Notes under the pieces: model-generated | What the model was told of the DNA's origin: nothing | The model's input: only the letters and a program-made list of their open reading frames with translations | Database searches by the model: none | Assembly: GCF_007115095.1 (NCBI RefSeq) | Contig: NZ_SULH01000002.1 | Location: 197,550-261,549, forward strand | Origin: Levilactobacillus enshiensis | Lineage (GTDB): Bacteria > Bacillota > Bacilli > Lactobacillales > Lactobacillaceae | DNA: 64,000 nt | Direction: 5' to 3' | Shown here: one piece after another, positions 17,377-27,667 of the stretch | Layout: every line of letters starts with the position of its first letter | Numbering within the stretch: the stretch's first letter is position 1 | Made by a program: the position numbers and the translations under genes

Positions 17377-17416
17377 CAAAAAGTCCCCAGCACCTAACTA
17401 AATAGGCACTGGGGAC
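17377..17416 (-). terminator. T-box terminator of the thrS leader
   Basis: On the minus strand GTCCCCAGTGCCT and AGGTGCTGGGGAC form a stem followed by TTTTTGCG. It competes with the antiterminator that includes the T-box at 17425-17437. Confidence 0.9.
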
Positions 17417-17632
17417 GTCAATAACGTGGTTCCACCCGATATTTTTCACGAGACTACTCCCGTGAACTCTAATCGTCGATAACGGAACGAACCGGCCGAA
17501 AATTTCCTTTCGACAGCTGCGGAAAGCGGTAATGCTTGCGGTCGCTAAGTCGGCTTCCAAGCTAGGCCAACTCTTCCTGTGAACGATCCCGCAAACACCA
17601 TGTCTTTCGTCATAGCTCTTCTTGGTTTCACT
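17377..17632 (-). promoter_or_regulatory. T-box riboswitch controlling thrS
   Basis: About 250 bases of leader precede thrS. The conserved T-box GGGTGGAACCACG (minus strand, 17425-17437) lies just before the terminator, so uncharged tRNA-Thr would favour the antiterminator and raise thrS expression. An ACC triplet in GCGACCGCAAG could be the threonine specifier, but stem I was not modelled. The frame of thrS happens to stay open through the leader. Confidence 0.93.
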
Positions 17633-17636
17633 CACT

Positions 17637-17665
17637 ATTAAACACTTGCCAGTGAACGTTGTCAA
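17637..17665 (-). promoter_or_regulatory. Promoter of thrS
   Basis: TTGACA (17660-17665, minus strand), 17 bases, TTTAAT (17637-17642): a near-consensus sigma-A promoter just upstream of the T-box leader. Confidence 0.85.
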
Positions 17666-17722
17666 GCATTGGCTGGCAATTTATTCCAGATTATTGCTGG
17701 AAAATAACCGGTTGGCAAGTTA

Positions 17723-18649
17723 CTATTGCGGCCGCCGGTTGACACCGACCATGGTGATTTCGCGAGCTAAGAACCGAATTCGTTGCATCAGTCGTTGGGC
17801 CTTCAGCGGTTCATCATCCCCCCGCGTTGAGATTCGCAGGTGTTCCGTTTCCAATTGCTGCATGGAGAAATTGGAGCTAAAGAACGTTGGCAATTCCTCT
17901 TGCATCCGGTATTCCAAAATGACACCCAGAATATCGTCACGCACCCAAGCGGACATGGCATCTGCCCCAATGTCATCAATCATTAAGACTGGTGCCTTCT
18001 TCAAGGCATCTAGCTTATCAGCCACACCGTTTTGGGCAATTGAATTTTTCATTTCGACCGCAAAACTTGGAAAGTGAACTAATGTGCTGGAGAAGCCATC
18101 CGTTGCCAACTCATTGGCCAGTGCGGCCAATAGGTAGGTTTTCCCAACGCCAAAGCTTCCAGCCAGGTACAAGGCCTGATGGCGACGTTTCGGACTGGCT
18201 TCGTAGGCATCTTTAAAATCTAAGACCGCCATCAAAGCTTCCGCCCGATCGGCATCTTGGTCAAAATCAGTCAGACTGGCATCCCGGATATTTTTCGGCA
18301 TGGCAATCGATTTGACCCGCTGACGAAGTGCTTGTTGGGCCTGTTTTTCTTGCGTTTCAACCGTGGGCACGTACGCAACATCGATGAGGTGATTGGACAC
18401 AATCAACTGCGGCTCATACCCTGTCGCAAAGGTCGTCCCCCCCTTTGCTAATTTTTCCCGTTCACTCACGAATTCATAGAGTTTGGCTGCCGAGCGCGTC
18501 ATCACGTCTTCTGCCAGCTCTGCTTGATGGTCGTGATAGAACTGGGTGACCTGCGGATCTGCATAGACCTTGGCCATCAATTGGCGATAGTTATCGTTTA
18601 AATGGCGCTGATTCATCAGTTGCTGCATGGTTTTACTGAGATCTTCCAT
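17723..18649 (-). CDS. dnaI: Primosomal protein DnaI (helicase loader)
   Basis: The 308-residue AAA+ protein has Walker A GSFGVGKTYLL (about 164-174), Walker B VLMIDDIGAD and a sensor/arginine region near SSNFSMQQLE. DnaI loads the replicative helicase DnaC with DnaB and DnaD. The N-terminal third, which binds the helicase, matches the DnaI N-terminal domain (MNQRHLNDNYRQLMAKV...). It follows dnaB with a 3-base gap, the standard order. A weak hairpin follows but no clear terminator. Confidence 0.95.
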   Translation of the reverse strand: MEDLSKTMQQLMNQRHLNDNYRQLMAKVYADPQVTQFYHDHQAELAEDVMTRSAAKLYEFVSEREKLAKGGTTFATGYEPQLIVSNHLIDVAYVPTVETQEKQAQQALRQRVKSIAMPKNIRDASLTDFDQDADRAEALMAVLDFKDAYEASPKRRHQALYLAGSFGVGKTYLLAALANELATDGFSSTLVHFPSFAVEMKNSIAQNGVADKLDALKKAPVLMIDDIGADAMSAWVRDDILGVILEYRMQEELPTFFSSNFSMQQLETEHLRISTRGDDEPLKAQRLMQRIRFLAREITMVGVNRRPQ

Positions 18650-18652
18650 GAG

Positions 18653-20020
18653 TTAGTCCTCCTTTCCCGCTTGACGGTTTTCTTTAAGTTTCGCAATCCG
18701 TTCTTGTAGCCGTTGCTGTTGTTCAGCAGACAGCTTGGCAGTTGTTGCCGTTGCGGTTTCGGCTGCTGGCTTTTTAGCCCAGTCCGGCAGCGTCTCCTTC
18801 ACCGTTGGCTGACGGTTCCGCGACTTACGCGGCTGACTCGCCGCCCGTTGTCGCTCACGAATCTTTTGAATCGCTAACTGCGGTGTGTTGACCTTCGCCT
18901 TACTCCAGTCGTTGGCAATCGTATCCAACAGATTTTTATTTAACGTGGGTTTATCCTCATCAACTAAAACGTGATAGATCATGAGGTTTAAGACCGCCTC
19001 TGGGAACAGTTGGCGGCTAACCAAGTCACGGACAATGCGCTGTTCTCCGTCCGTCACAAAGCCCCCATTTTTCTGTTTAATAGCTTGTAAAAAAACTGCC
19101 GGTGCCGTCGCGGTAGCAACCTTGATCAAAGCTTGTTCCGCAGATGTCGGCGTGCCCGTCGTGGTCGCAACGGGTGTTGTCGTCGACTTTGCCGGTGCCG
19201 CAACTCGATGTGGTTGGCCAAAGTGTTGCGCAACGATGCGCTTAAAAGCCTCCGCATCAAACTTGTTTGTCGCCAAATCGGTCGCCTCACCCACATAACG
19301 GGCCATGGTGACTTCATCCAAACCATAGGTCACGTGCTCGGTCAATAGCAGTTGCCGATTCGCTTGAACCGCACGGGTGTCGATGAACGAATGCTCTAGA
19401 ATTTCTCCTAACAATTTAAAATCAAAGTCAGGCTCGTCATCGGCTGACAAAACTGGATGTGTTGGCGCTTCCGTCAGTCGTTGCCGACCGTCCGTAACGG
19501 CCGTTGGCAACGTATTTAACTCCTGGCCGTCTACGTGAAAGACCTCCAAAAAATTTTTCGTAATGTCTTTTTCGTTAGCCATCGGTGACGATGTGGGCAC
19601 AGTCGTCGTAATGAGCTGCTGATACATTTCTTCACCAATGACGCCCAATAACTGAACGCTGAGCAAATCGTCTTTAAAGAATGCCGTCGGTGCCAATGGC
19701 GCGTGCAACTCGTAAACAAACCCCGTCAAATCATCTTGCGTGGTCACCATGGTCGTCAATAGTCCTGTGGCCTCCAGCCGGATACGTGCCTCGTAAAAGT
19801 GTTCCAGGTCTAATCCCAACGCCGCCAATAACGTGGTGTGACGTTGGTAAGTTCCCCGATTTGGGAGCCAAAAAAGGGCCGAGAAGAGCCCTGCGGCACT
19901 CGGTCCCAAAATGGGCTGGTAGAGCTGGGTCAACGTTTGCCAACTCAGGTCACTGATGCGACCGTTTACCCGAACCGTAAAGCCGGTCTTGGGCTTCAAT
20001 TGGTGCCAGGAATCTTCCAT
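18653..20020 (-). CDS. dnaB: Replication initiation and membrane attachment protein DnaB
   Basis: The 455-residue protein has the N-terminal DnaB winged-helix part (ISDLSWQTLTQLYQPILGPSAAGLFSAL) and, in the C-terminal third, a DnaD/DnaB-II domain (LNLMIYHVLVDEDKPTLNKNLLDTIANDW). A basic, Gln-rich tail ends the protein. It is the Firmicute replication-restart and initiation protein, not the helicase called DnaB in E. coli. It lies between nrdR and dnaI with 3-base gaps on both sides, so the three are one operon. Confidence 0.94.
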   Translation of the reverse strand: MEDSWHQLKPKTGFTVRVNGRISDLSWQTLTQLYQPILGPSAAGLFSALFWLPNRGTYQRHTTLLAALGLDLEHFYEARIRLEATGLLTTMVTTQDDLTGFVYELHAPLAPTAFFKDDLLSVQLLGVIGEEMYQQLITTTVPTSSPMANEKDITKNFLEVFHVDGQELNTLPTAVTDGRQRLTEAPTHPVLSADDEPDFDFKLLGEILEHSFIDTRAVQANRQLLLTEHVTYGLDEVTMARYVGEATDLATNKFDAEAFKRIVAQHFGQPHRVAAPAKSTTTPVATTTGTPTSAEQALIKVATATAPAVFLQAIKQKNGGFVTDGEQRIVRDLVSRQLFPEAVLNLMIYHVLVDEDKPTLNKNLLDTIANDWSKAKVNTPQLAIQKIRERQRAASQPRKSRNRQPTVKETLPDWAKKPAAETATATTAKLSAEQQQRLQERIAKLKENRQAGKED

Positions 20021-20023
20021 ACC

Positions 20024-20524
20024 CTACTTCGCCTCGCTTTGCCCATTTGATTCTTTTTTAGCCTTTTCTTTATCCTTATCGAGCATATCCTTCAGTTCGT
20101 TAAAGAAGACGCCGGTATCCTTGAACTGTCGATAAACACTGGCGAATCGAATATAAGCAATTTCGTCAACGTCGACCAGTTTGTCCATCACGTACTCCCC
20201 AATCAACTGACTGGAAATTTCATTGACCCCCAGCGCCCGAATCTTATTCTCAACGCTATCGACAATATCGGTCATGACGTCCATCCCCACCGGTCGCTTT
20301 TCGGCCGAGCGAATAATGCCCTTCAAGATTTTTTCACGGTTAAATTCTTCCCGCGTTCCATTCTTCTTAATTACCAGTAACGGTGTCACTTCGACCCGTT
20401 CAAATGTCGTGAACCGAAAGCCGCAGCTCTCACACTCACGGCGCCGACGGATTACCCGACCGTCGTCGGTGGGCCGACTATCGACGACCCGTGATCCGTT
20501 ATGATGACAGTGTGGACACTGCAT
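20024..20524 (-). CDS. nrdR: Transcriptional repressor NrdR
   Basis: The 166-residue protein has an N-terminal zinc ribbon (CPHCH...CESCGF, residues 3-34) and an ATP-cone ([21 protein letters not shown]). NrdR represses ribonucleotide reductase genes when dATP is abundant. It heads the nrdR-dnaB-dnaI operon, which ties dNTP control to replication start. A short Lys/Glu-rich tail extends past the usual end (about 150). Confidence 0.96.
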   Translation of the reverse strand: MQCPHCHHNGSRVVDSRPTDDGRVIRRRRECESCGFRFTTFERVEVTPLLVIKKNGTREEFNREKILKGIIRSAEKRPVGMDVMTDIVDSVENKIRALGVNEISSQLIGEYVMDKLVDVDEIAYIRFASVYRQFKDTGVFFNELKDMLDKDKEKAKKESNGQSEAK

Positions 20525-20753
20525 ATTTGGTCACCTCGTTAAATTTAATTCCGTTTTCTCTCATCATCAAAACTCATTTAATTAGCGACACCGCAATGGA
20601 CAGGATTCAGCCCGTTGGTGGCGCCAAGCCACTGACTGCCAGATGGCCTCAAAACAGACACCCACGCCCTAGTCCGTAATGACACCTACTGAAAAACTGG
20701 CGTAGCCTTACCAATATCATGCTCATCACCAGATGCAACTAATCGTTCTCATC

Positions 20754-21359
20754 TCAAAATGGCTTTAAGTTGTTCGTGTCAAGCCATTTTACCACTTGTT
20801 GCCGCGTTTCGGCAATCGTTCCCCCATTATCAATGACAACGGTTGCGCGGGCGACCTTTTTTTCGATTGGCCATTGGCGGTCCATCCGCGCTTGGGCATC
20901 CGCCGCCGAAAGCTGGTCACGCGCCATCAAGCGCTGCTTTTGTGTGGCCACATCCGTTGCAACCACCATGACATGATCAGTCAACGCCTCAAGGTAACCG
21001 ACCTCAAAGAAAGTCGGTGCATCAACGATGACAACGGGCGCTTTCTTCTGCCGGTAGTCCGCTAGTTGCCGTTGAATTTCGGCTTGAATCAACGGCGTCG
21101 TAATGGCCTCAAGTCGTTTCAACTGCGCCGGTTCACGGAAGACCAATTGACCGAGCTGCTTACGATTCAGTTCACCTGCTGCCAAATACGATTTGCCAAA
21201 AGTTGCCACAATCTGTTGCAGGCCTAAAGTTCCTGGTGCCACCACTTTTCGGGCGATCACATCGGCATCGATCACAGGCAATCCCGCTGCTTTCAGCCAA
21301 CCACTCACTGTTGATTTACCAGTCGCAATGCCACCCGTTAATCCCCATACTTCAGTCAC
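20754..21359 (-). CDS. coaE: Dephospho-CoA kinase
   Basis: GTG at 21359 starts a 201-residue protein with Walker A GLTGGIATGKST (residues 6-17), VIDADVIARKVV and RLMARDQLSAADAQARM, all typical of CoaE, which makes the last step of coenzyme A synthesis. GGAGG lies 8-9 bases before this GTG; the frame stays open further upstream only because it overlaps mutM. It overlaps the mutM stop by 8 bases, so the pair is coupled. Confidence 0.94.
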   Translation of the reverse strand: MTEVWGLTGGIATGKSTVSGWLKAAGLPVIDADVIARKVVAPGTLGLQQIVATFGKSYLAAGELNRKQLGQLVFREPAQLKRLEAITTPLIQAEIQRQLADYRQKKAPVVIVDAPTFFEVGYLEALTDHVMVVATDVATQKQRLMARDQLSAADAQARMDRQWPIEKKVARATVVIDNGGTIAETRQQVVKWLDTNNLKPF

Positions 21360-22212
21360 GGTCAAACGCCTCCAAGGCTGACGCCGGTAACGGCTGACAC
21401 TTCGGGCAGAAATGCGTACCACGTTGGGCAACCTTGATCTTTTCAATTTCGGTCCCGCAACGCTCACAAGGTTCTCCCTCGCGACCGTAGACGTGCAAAT
21501 GATTCTGAAATTGACCGGCCTCACCGAAGGCTGTAGAAAATGAATGAACGGTAGTGCCATGGCCCTGAATCGCCAATGCCATCTCTTCAATGATGCTTTG
21601 ACGTAACGTTGCCAGCTGGGCCTTGGTCAGCTCGTTAGCCGGCGTTAGGGGATTGATCTTTGACAGCCATAACACCTCATCGGCATAGATATTTCCCAGA
21701 CCCGCAATTCGTGATTGGTCAAGTAAGAAAGGTTTGACCACTTTATGCGATTTTCCAAAAATTGTTTGCATGTAAGCTAGCGTCAATGTTTCCTCGGTTG
21801 GTTCCGGCCCCATCTTAGCCAACGATGGCATGGCCGCAGCCTCTTGCCCCGTTGGTACTAGCCGCATACGCCCAAACTTACGGGTATCCGTGTACCGCAG
21901 TTCCCGGTCGTCTTTCAAATGAAAGACCACGTGGGTGTGCTTGGTAATGGGGCTCCCCTCGGGCTGGACATCATACTTGCCTTCCATTCGCAGGTGAGAC
22001 ACCATCGTCAAGTCGCCACTGAACCGAAAAAGGAGGTACTTGCCCCGCCGATCGATCCGCTCAATCTGCCGACCAATCAATTCGGCCGTAAACTCATCAC
22101 GGTCTGGCGTGACCATCTTCGGATAAAAAACCTCAACGTGATCAATGGCAGCACCGGCTACTAACCGATTCAGCCCGCGCCGAACCGTTTCAACTTCTGG
22201 TAATTCTGGCAT
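21352..22212 (-). CDS. mutM: Formamidopyrimidine-DNA glycosylase
   Basis: The 286-residue protein begins MPELPEVETVRRGL, where Pro2 is the catalytic residue and Glu3 assists, and ends in a zinc finger (CERCG...CPKCQ). It has LGNIYADEVLW and a lysine in FFYPK-like VEVFYPKMV. It removes oxidised purines such as 8-oxoguanine and nicks the strand. It follows polA after 20 bases and precedes coaE, a conserved lactic-acid-bacterial order. Confidence 0.97.
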   Translation of the reverse strand: MPELPEVETVRRGLNRLVAGAAIDHVEVFYPKMVTPDRDEFTAELIGRQIERIDRRGKYLLFRFSGDLTMVSHLRMEGKYDVQPEGSPITKHTHVVFHLKDDRELRYTDTRKFGRMRLVPTGQEAAAMPSLAKMGPEPTEETLTLAYMQTIFGKSHKVVKPFLLDQSRIAGLGNIYADEVLWLSKINPLTPANELTKAQLATLRQSIIEEMALAIQGHGTTVHSFSTAFGEAGQFQNHLHVYGREGEPCERCGTEIEKIKVAQRGTHFCPKCQPLPASALEAFDRD

Positions 22213-22232
22213 AAACCGTCTCTCCTTTTACC

Positions 22233-24893
22233 CTACTTGGCATCGTACCAGGTAGGTCCGTAGTGACTTTCCACCTTCAACGGAATTTCTAGATCAATCG
22301 CAGAATCCATCACACTCGGCACTAGTTTGGCCAACGTTTCAATTTCTTCTGCTGGAGCTTCAAAAATCAACTCATCGTGGACTTGCAGCAACATGGTCGC
22401 CTGCATGTCCTTGATGGCATCTTCCATTCGAATCATTGCGATTTTAATAATATCAGCCGCACTCCCTTGAATTGGTGTGTTCATCGCCGTTCGTTCGGCA
22501 AAGGAGCGTTGATTAAAGTTTCGCGAATTGATGTCTGGCAAGTACCGCCGGCGATGAGCAATCGTCTCAACATAGCCCAATTCATGAGCTTGTTGAACCA
22601 TGCGCTCCGTGTAGGCTTTTACGCCGGGATATTCTTCAAAGTAGGTGTCAATAAAGTTCTTGGCCTGCTTGCGACTGATACCAATATTTTGTGACAAGCC
22701 AAAGTCACTGATGCCGTACACGATTCCAAAGTTAACCGCCTTAGCTTGACGCCGAATATTTGGTGTGACCGCCTCATCCGGACCCATCTTAAAGATTCGT
22801 CGTGCCGTTGCCGCATGGATGTCTTCGCCTTCACGGAAGGCCTCCTGCATATTGGCGTCGTGACTCATGTGGGCCAAGACCCGCAGTTCAATCTGTGAGT
22901 AGTCAGACGAGAAGATCTGCCAACCGGGATGGCGCGGAACAAAGGCCTTTCGAATTGCTCGGCCCTCTTCGTTACGAACCGGAATATTTTGCAGGTTAGG
23001 ATCAACAGAAGACAGCCGCCCCGTTTGCGTCAGCGTCTGCAGGTACCGGGTGTGGACCTTGTGATCATCAGGGTGAATCACCTTCAGCAGCCCCTCTACG
23101 TAAGTCGACTGAATCTTAGCGATTTTCCGATATTTCAAGATATTTTCCGCGATTGGCGCCTCAGCCGCTAACTTTTCCAACACACCGACCGCCGTCGAGT
23201 AACCGGTCTTGGTCTTCTTGATTGCGGGCAAACCCATCTTTTCAAAGAGGATATGTCCCAACTGCTTCGGCGACCCAATATTAAATTCTTCACCAGCCTC
23301 GTTGTAAATCGTCTGTTCAATCTCGGCCAGCTGTTCCGTAAATTTACTGCCCATGGCTTCTAGTTCACTGGCTTGAACCGTGATACCGGCAACTTCCATC
23401 CGAGCTAAAACAAAGGCCATGGGTAATTCAATGTCCTGGTAAAGCTGTGTCTGTTCGTTTTCGGCCAATCCCTTAAATAACTGTGGTCGCAAGTTTTCAA
23501 TCGCCCGCGCCTTTCTAGCAAGGTGGGAGAAGAAATCAACATCATCAGCTGGGATTGCCGCTTTAGCGCCCTTACCATAGATGTCTTCATCAGTTGCTAC
23601 TTGATGATAGCCGTGTTCCATAGCGACCCGACCGAGATCGTTACTGTTGTCATAGGTGTTCAGTAAGTAAGAGCAGAGTAAGAGATCACAGTCGACACCG
23701 GCTAGCGTGATCTCTAATCGTCGTAACCCGACGTAAGTCCGCTTCGCATCAAAGACCTGTTTCTTAATGTCCGTCGATTCCAGTAAGGCTTTTAGTGGCG
23801 CCTGTTGTAAGAGCGTCACATCACGACTGACCCACCATTGATCCTGGTCGCCGATGACAAAGCCATCGAGATGGGCCGTATGATAATTTTCATCCAACAT
23901 TTCAAGGTAGAATTCACAGCCATCGGTAAATGCGGGCAGGTCGCTCAAGTTATCAGCTTTAAGTACCGTAAACTGAACGTCCTTTAACCCGGGGGTTGCG
24001 GTTGGGGCGGCGCCATCCACGCTCATTTTGCTCAAAAATTGGTTAAAGTTCATCCGTTGATAAAATTCGACTAATTTTTCCTGGTCGTCCCCTTGGTAGA
24101 CTAAGTCTTCAACCTTTTTTTCAACCGGTGCGTCCCGTAAAATGGTGGCTAACTTTTTCGACAGTAATGCCTGCTCGTGGTCGGCGACCAAGTGTTCCTT
24201 AAGTTTTTTGGCTGTGATTTCGTCAATATGGTCGTACAGGTTTTCAATGCTGCCATACTTACCGATCAGATCGACGGCACGCTTAGGTCCCACGCCGGTC
24301 ACACCAGGATAGTTGTCGGAATTATCGCCTTGAAGACCTTTGATATCAATAATCTGAGCAGGGGTAACGCCCATTTTTTCTTTCACGTAAGCCGGTGTGT
24401 AGTGCTCGATGTCACTGACACCCTTTTTGGAAATGGAAACCGTCGTGTGATCGTCAGTCAATTGCGTCAAGTCGCGGTCCCCGGTCACAATGGTCGTGGT
24501 GAAGCCAGCGTCTTCAGCTTGTTTGGCTAACGTTCCGATAATATCGTCGGCTTCGTAGTCGGGTAATTCATAAGTCTGAATCCCGCGAGCCGCTAAGAGC
24601 TCTTTCACGTACGGAAATTGTTCGGACAGTTCTGGCGCCGTCTTCGCCCGACCACCCTTGTAATCATCGTACATTTTTGTCCGGAAAGTCGTCTTCCCGG
24701 CATCGAATGCGACTAAAGCGTGCGTTGGCTTTACTGTGTCCAGCATGGTCTCCAGCATCGTGTTGAACCCATAAATGGCGTTCGTGTGCAGGCCTTCACT
24801 GTTGGTGAATTTGCCTAACGCCGTGTACAACGCGAAGAAGGCCTTGAAGGTGACACTGTTCCCATCAATCAATAACAATCGTTTCTCTGCCAT
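22233..24893 (-). CDS. polA: DNA polymerase I
   Basis: The 886-residue enzyme has an N-terminal 5'-3' nuclease (LLIDGNSVTFKAFFAL, VTGDRDLTQLTD, helix-hairpin-helix GVTGVGPKRAVDLIG), a central 3'-5' exonuclease-like domain, and a polymerase domain with motif A DYSQIELRVLAH, motif B RRQAKAVNFGIVYGIS and motif C LQVHDELIFEAP. The exonuclease domain seems to lack the usual acidic catalytic residues, as in other Gram-positive Pol I enzymes. It leads polA-mutM-coaE. Confidence 0.97.
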   Translation of the reverse strand: MAEKRLLLIDGNSVTFKAFFALYTALGKFTNSEGLHTNAIYGFNTMLETMLDTVKPTHALVAFDAGKTTFRTKMYDDYKGGRAKTAPELSEQFPYVKELLAARGIQTYELPDYEADDIIGTLAKQAEDAGFTTTIVTGDRDLTQLTDDHTTVSISKKGVSDIEHYTPAYVKEKMGVTPAQIIDIKGLQGDNSDNYPGVTGVGPKRAVDLIGKYGSIENLYDHIDEITAKKLKEHLVADHEQALLSKKLATILRDAPVEKKVEDLVYQGDDQEKLVEFYQRMNFNQFLSKMSVDGAAPTATPGLKDVQFTVLKADNLSDLPAFTDGCEFYLEMLDENYHTAHLDGFVIGDQDQWWVSRDVTLLQQAPLKALLESTDIKKQVFDAKRTYVGLRRLEITLAGVDCDLLLCSYLLNTYDNSNDLGRVAMEHGYHQVATDEDIYGKGAKAAIPADDVDFFSHLARKARAIENLRPQLFKGLAENEQTQLYQDIELPMAFVLARMEVAGITVQASELEAMGSKFTEQLAEIEQTIYNEAGEEFNIGSPKQLGHILFEKMGLPAIKKTKTGYSTAVGVLEKLAAEAPIAENILKYRKIAKIQSTYVEGLLKVIHPDDHKVHTRYLQTLTQTGRLSSVDPNLQNIPVRNEEGRAIRKAFVPRHPGWQIFSSDYSQIELRVLAHMSHDANMQEAFREGEDIHAATARRIFKMGPDEAVTPNIRRQAKAVNFGIVYGISDFGLSQNIGISRKQAKNFIDTYFEEYPGVKAYTERMVQQAHELGYVETIAHRRRYLPDINSRNFNQRSFAERTAMNTPIQGSAADIIKIAMIRMEDAIKDMQATMLLQVHDELIFEAPAEEIETLAKLVPSVMDSAIDLEIPLKVESHYGPTWYDAK

Positions 24894-25040
24894 GTGACGC
24901 TCCTTTCGAGCCTGGTTTTCCGTACTCGAGTAGTTTAGTTCATCTGAAATGTATCCGTCTTCGCCTAGTCGGCAGATCTAAGTCTACCGCTAAACGTTCT
25001 GTCTCTATTTTACCAAAAAAATCGTCAAACTCGAAACCAT

Positions 25041-25077
25041 AAAAAAAGAAGTATTGGTTCAAGCCCAATACTTCTGA
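25041..25077 (-). terminator. Terminator after the BI-1 gene
   Basis: AGAAGTATTGGGCTTGAACCAATACTTCT followed by TTTTTTT on the minus strand, 15 bases past the stop. Confidence 0.9.
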
Positions 25078-25092
25078 CGTTCAACGATTCTT

Positions 25093-25803
25093 TTAGTCGC
25101 GTCCGCCACCAAAAATACCGAAAATTTGTAAGAGTTGTAAGAATAAGTTAACGAAGTCCAAGTACAGTTGCAAGGCCCCGTTGACAGCCAAACCAGTCGT
25201 GGAGACTTGATCCCCATATTGCAGGTACATCTTTTGCATCCGTTGTGTGTCCCAAGCCGTCAAAACTGCAAAGATGATGACCGTGATCACTGAGAAAATC
25301 AGGGAGACCATCACGCTCTTTACCAGGAAGGCATTCACGAGTACGGCAACAATGATTCCGATTAAAGCGGCCGTTGCTTGCGTCCCAACCTTTGTCAGGT
25401 CACGCTTGGTAAAGAGTCCGAAGCCAGCCATGCTAACAAAGATGGCAGCACTGGAAACAAAGGCGGCAGTCATTGATGCGCTCGAGTAATACAGCGTATA
25501 CGTCGAAATGACGACCCCAGTAACCACCGCGTACGCCATCAGGCCCACGAAAGCGACAGTCGGACGTTTCATCGATTGACCACTAATCACGAATGGTAAG
25601 ATAAACCAAACGATGATTGGTACCAACAAACCACCACGGCTCAGGCTCAGAACGGCACCACTAAATTGCGTTGCCATTACGAAGGCAGTAGCGGCGGAAA
25701 CTAAAACTGCTAAGCCCATCCATCCAAACATCTTGGTTAGAAAGGCATTTAAGCCAACCTCGGTGTTAACTGTTGCGCGGGGCTGCTGATCAAAGTTGTT
25801 CAT
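25093..25803 (-). CDS. Bax inhibitor-1/YccA family membrane protein
   Basis: The 236-residue protein has about seven membrane helices and a short Gln/Pro/Arg N-terminus (MNNFDQQPRATVNTEVG), as in bacterial BI-1 (UPF0005) proteins. The conserved segment LTAWDTQRMQKMYLQYGD near residues 180-200 and a terminal LYLDFVNLFLQLLQIFG helix are visible. Homologues such as YetJ are pH-gated calcium leak channels; the role here is not known. ATG at 25803 has a close SD; the 15 upstream in-frame codons are not conserved. Confidence 0.92.
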   Translation of the reverse strand: MNNFDQQPRATVNTEVGLNAFLTKMFGWMGLAVLVSAATAFVMATQFSGAVLSLSRGGLLVPIIVWFILPFVISGQSMKRPTVAFVGLMAYAVVTGVVISTYTLYYSSASMTAAFVSSAAIFVSMAGFGLFTKRDLTKVGTQATAALIGIIVAVLVNAFLVKSVMVSLIFSVITVIIFAVLTAWDTQRMQKMYLQYGDQVSTTGLAVNGALQLYLDFVNLFLQLLQIFGIFGGGRD

Positions 25804-26196
25804 TGAAACGCTCCTTTTTTTCAAATCAATTCCCGACTTAGCCGCCACTTTTGACGACCAGTTTCTAGGTTTATTGAATATATTTTATCAAATCTGACGA
25901 TAAACACAAGTAATCAGTCGTGAAAGCACCCGTTTCGACCAAAAACTAAGAATCGAACCTCAAACTAGGTAACATGGTAGTTGGGTCGCCTTACCGGCCG
26001 GCAAATATGGGCTGGAGCGGTGCGCCTGAGCTCATATCGGCCAATCTCTCGGCTTACATTGTGTTCTCAGACGACTCTGAGAATAACTTATCCATTGGGA
26101 TGAGACCCGAATTTAAGCTTTCAAGCTGAAGGTCACCACTCAAAAAGGTCAGCGACCATTACGGCTTCCCGCTATGGTTACTGACCTTTATTTTAA
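25804..26196. other. Intergenic region between the BI-1 gene and murC
   Basis: No gene is supported. A TTGTGT-16-TAAAAT promoter candidate for the BI-1 gene lies near 25875-25905 (minus strand). Near 26060-26085 CTCAGACGACTCTGAGAATAAC matches 7-28 closely, so part of the intergenic repeat found around the metalloprotease gene is present. The murC terminator ends the region. Confidence 0.5.
26138..26192 (-). terminator. Terminator after murC
   Basis: On the minus strand AAAGGTCAGTAACCATAG and the matching TAATGGTCGCTGACCTTTTT form a long stem with a T run, just past the murC stop. Confidence 0.8.
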
Positions 26197-27528
26197 TTAG
26201 TTATTCTTTAATGATAAGTGACTCAATAATTCTTCGTAAGCGCGTTCGTATTTCTGAACATCGCCGGCACCCATGAAGACGACCACAGCATCGTGGAAGT
26301 CCAGCAGAGGTGACATGTTATCAACAGTCAGAATCTCGCCACCCTTAGCAATCTTAGCAGCCAAGTCCTTGCTGGAGACAGCACCTTGCGTTTCACGAGC
26401 TGAACTGAAGATGTTGGTCAAGAAGACCTTGTCCGCTAAGTTCAAGCTCTTAGCAAAGTCATCCATCAACGCAATCGTCCGGCTAAACGTATGTGGCTGG
26501 AAGACGGCAATGATTTCTTTGTCTGGATATTTTTGCCGAGCAGCGTCCAACGTTGCCTTGATTTCGGATGGATGGTGTGCATAGTCATCAATGATGGTCA
26601 TGTCGGCTAACTTACGTTCCGTAAACCGACGCTTAACGCCCTTGAAGTCGACCAGTTCACGTTTGATTTCGGCCATATCGACCTTTTCAAAGTAAGCCAC
26701 GGCAATAACAGCCAGACTGTTCAGCACGTTATGTTCACCGTACAAGTGAATCTCAAAGTTACCTAAGAATTCATCATCATGGTAAACGTCAAACGTCGAC
26801 CCCGTTGTTGAACGTTTGATGTTCTTGGCCTGGAAGTCGTCGCGGTCACTAGTCCCGTAGTAATAGACTGGCACGTCGGTCTTAAGCTTCCGCAGCTCAG
26901 GGTCATCACCCCAAGCAAAAATACCCTTTTTGACCTGGTTAGACCAAGTTTCAAACGCGCTATAAACATCATCGATGCCGGTATAGTAGTCAGGGTGATC
27001 AAAATCAATGTTGGTCATGATGGCGTAGTCTGGCTTCGTTGCCAAGAAATGACGCCGATATTCATCAGCCTCGTACACGAAGAAGCGGGCGTTTGGCGTC
27101 CCCTTTCCAGTGCCGTCACCAATCAAGTAAGACGTTGGCGCAACACCGCTCAAGACGTGAGCCAGTAAACCAGTCGTGCTGGTCTTCCCGTGTGCACCAG
27201 CAACCCCAATGCTCGTGTAGCCTTCGATCAAGTGTCCTAAGAATTCATGGTAGCGGTATACTGGTAAGCCCATCTCGCGGGCCTTCTTGATTTCAGGATG
27301 GTCATCCGTAAAGGAGTTCCCGGCAATTACCGTTAACCCCTCGTGAATGTTGGCTTCGTCAAATGCCATGACGTCGATTCCAGCCTGTTCCAAGCCACGT
27401 TGGGTAAACGTGTACTGCGTAATATCTGAACCTTGAACCTTAAAGCCCTTATCATGCAAAATCAGAGCGAGGGCACTCATCCCTGATCCTTTAATTCCAA
27501 CAAAATGATACACCGTTGCGTTATCCAT
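26197..27528 (-). CDS. murC: UDP-N-acetylmuramate--L-alanine ligase
   Basis: The 443-residue Mur ligase has the N-terminal nucleotide motif [14 protein letters not shown], the ATP P-loop [15 protein letters not shown] (about 106-120) and C-terminal FQPHTFSRT. It adds L-Ala to UDP-MurNAc in peptidoglycan synthesis. ATG at 27528 is the family start; the frame is open upstream to 27696 but that part overlaps the ftsK-like stop and is not conserved. GGATCA lies 9 bases before the start. Confidence 0.97.
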   Translation of the reverse strand: MDNATVYHFVGIKGSGMSALALILHDKGFKVQGSDITQYTFTQRGLEQAGIDVMAFDEANIHEGLTVIAGNSFTDDHPEIKKAREMGLPVYRYHEFLGHLIEGYTSIGVAGAHGKTSTTGLLAHVLSGVAPTSYLIGDGTGKGTPNARFFVYEADEYRRHFLATKPDYAIMTNIDFDHPDYYTGIDDVYSAFETWSNQVKKGIFAWGDDPELRKLKTDVPVYYYGTSDRDDFQAKNIKRSTTGSTFDVYHDDEFLGNFEIHLYGEHNVLNSLAVIAVAYFEKVDMAEIKRELVDFKGVKRRFTERKLADMTIIDDYAHHPSEIKATLDAARQKYPDKEIIAVFQPHTFSRTIALMDDFAKSLNLADKVFLTNIFSSARETQGAVSSKDLAAKIAKGGEILTVDNMSPLLDFHDAVVVFMGAGDVQKYERAYEELLSHLSLKNN

Positions 27529-27667
27529 TAAATGATCCTCTTTTCTACTCTCTTCGGCAAAGGCCACTGGTCCCCCCAACCGACTGAGTGACACTACTTT
27601 CATTTTAGCATATCCCCCACCCCCATAAAAGAACTGGGCGATTAAAGACACGTGAGGACTATTCAAG

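Noticed and set aside
17336-17665. N-terminal extension of thrS by 110 codons
   Set aside because: This is the T-box leader with promoter and terminator; the frame is open by chance.
17622-18077. 151-codon plus-strand frame
   Set aside because: Antisense to dnaI, which has clear AAA+ motifs.
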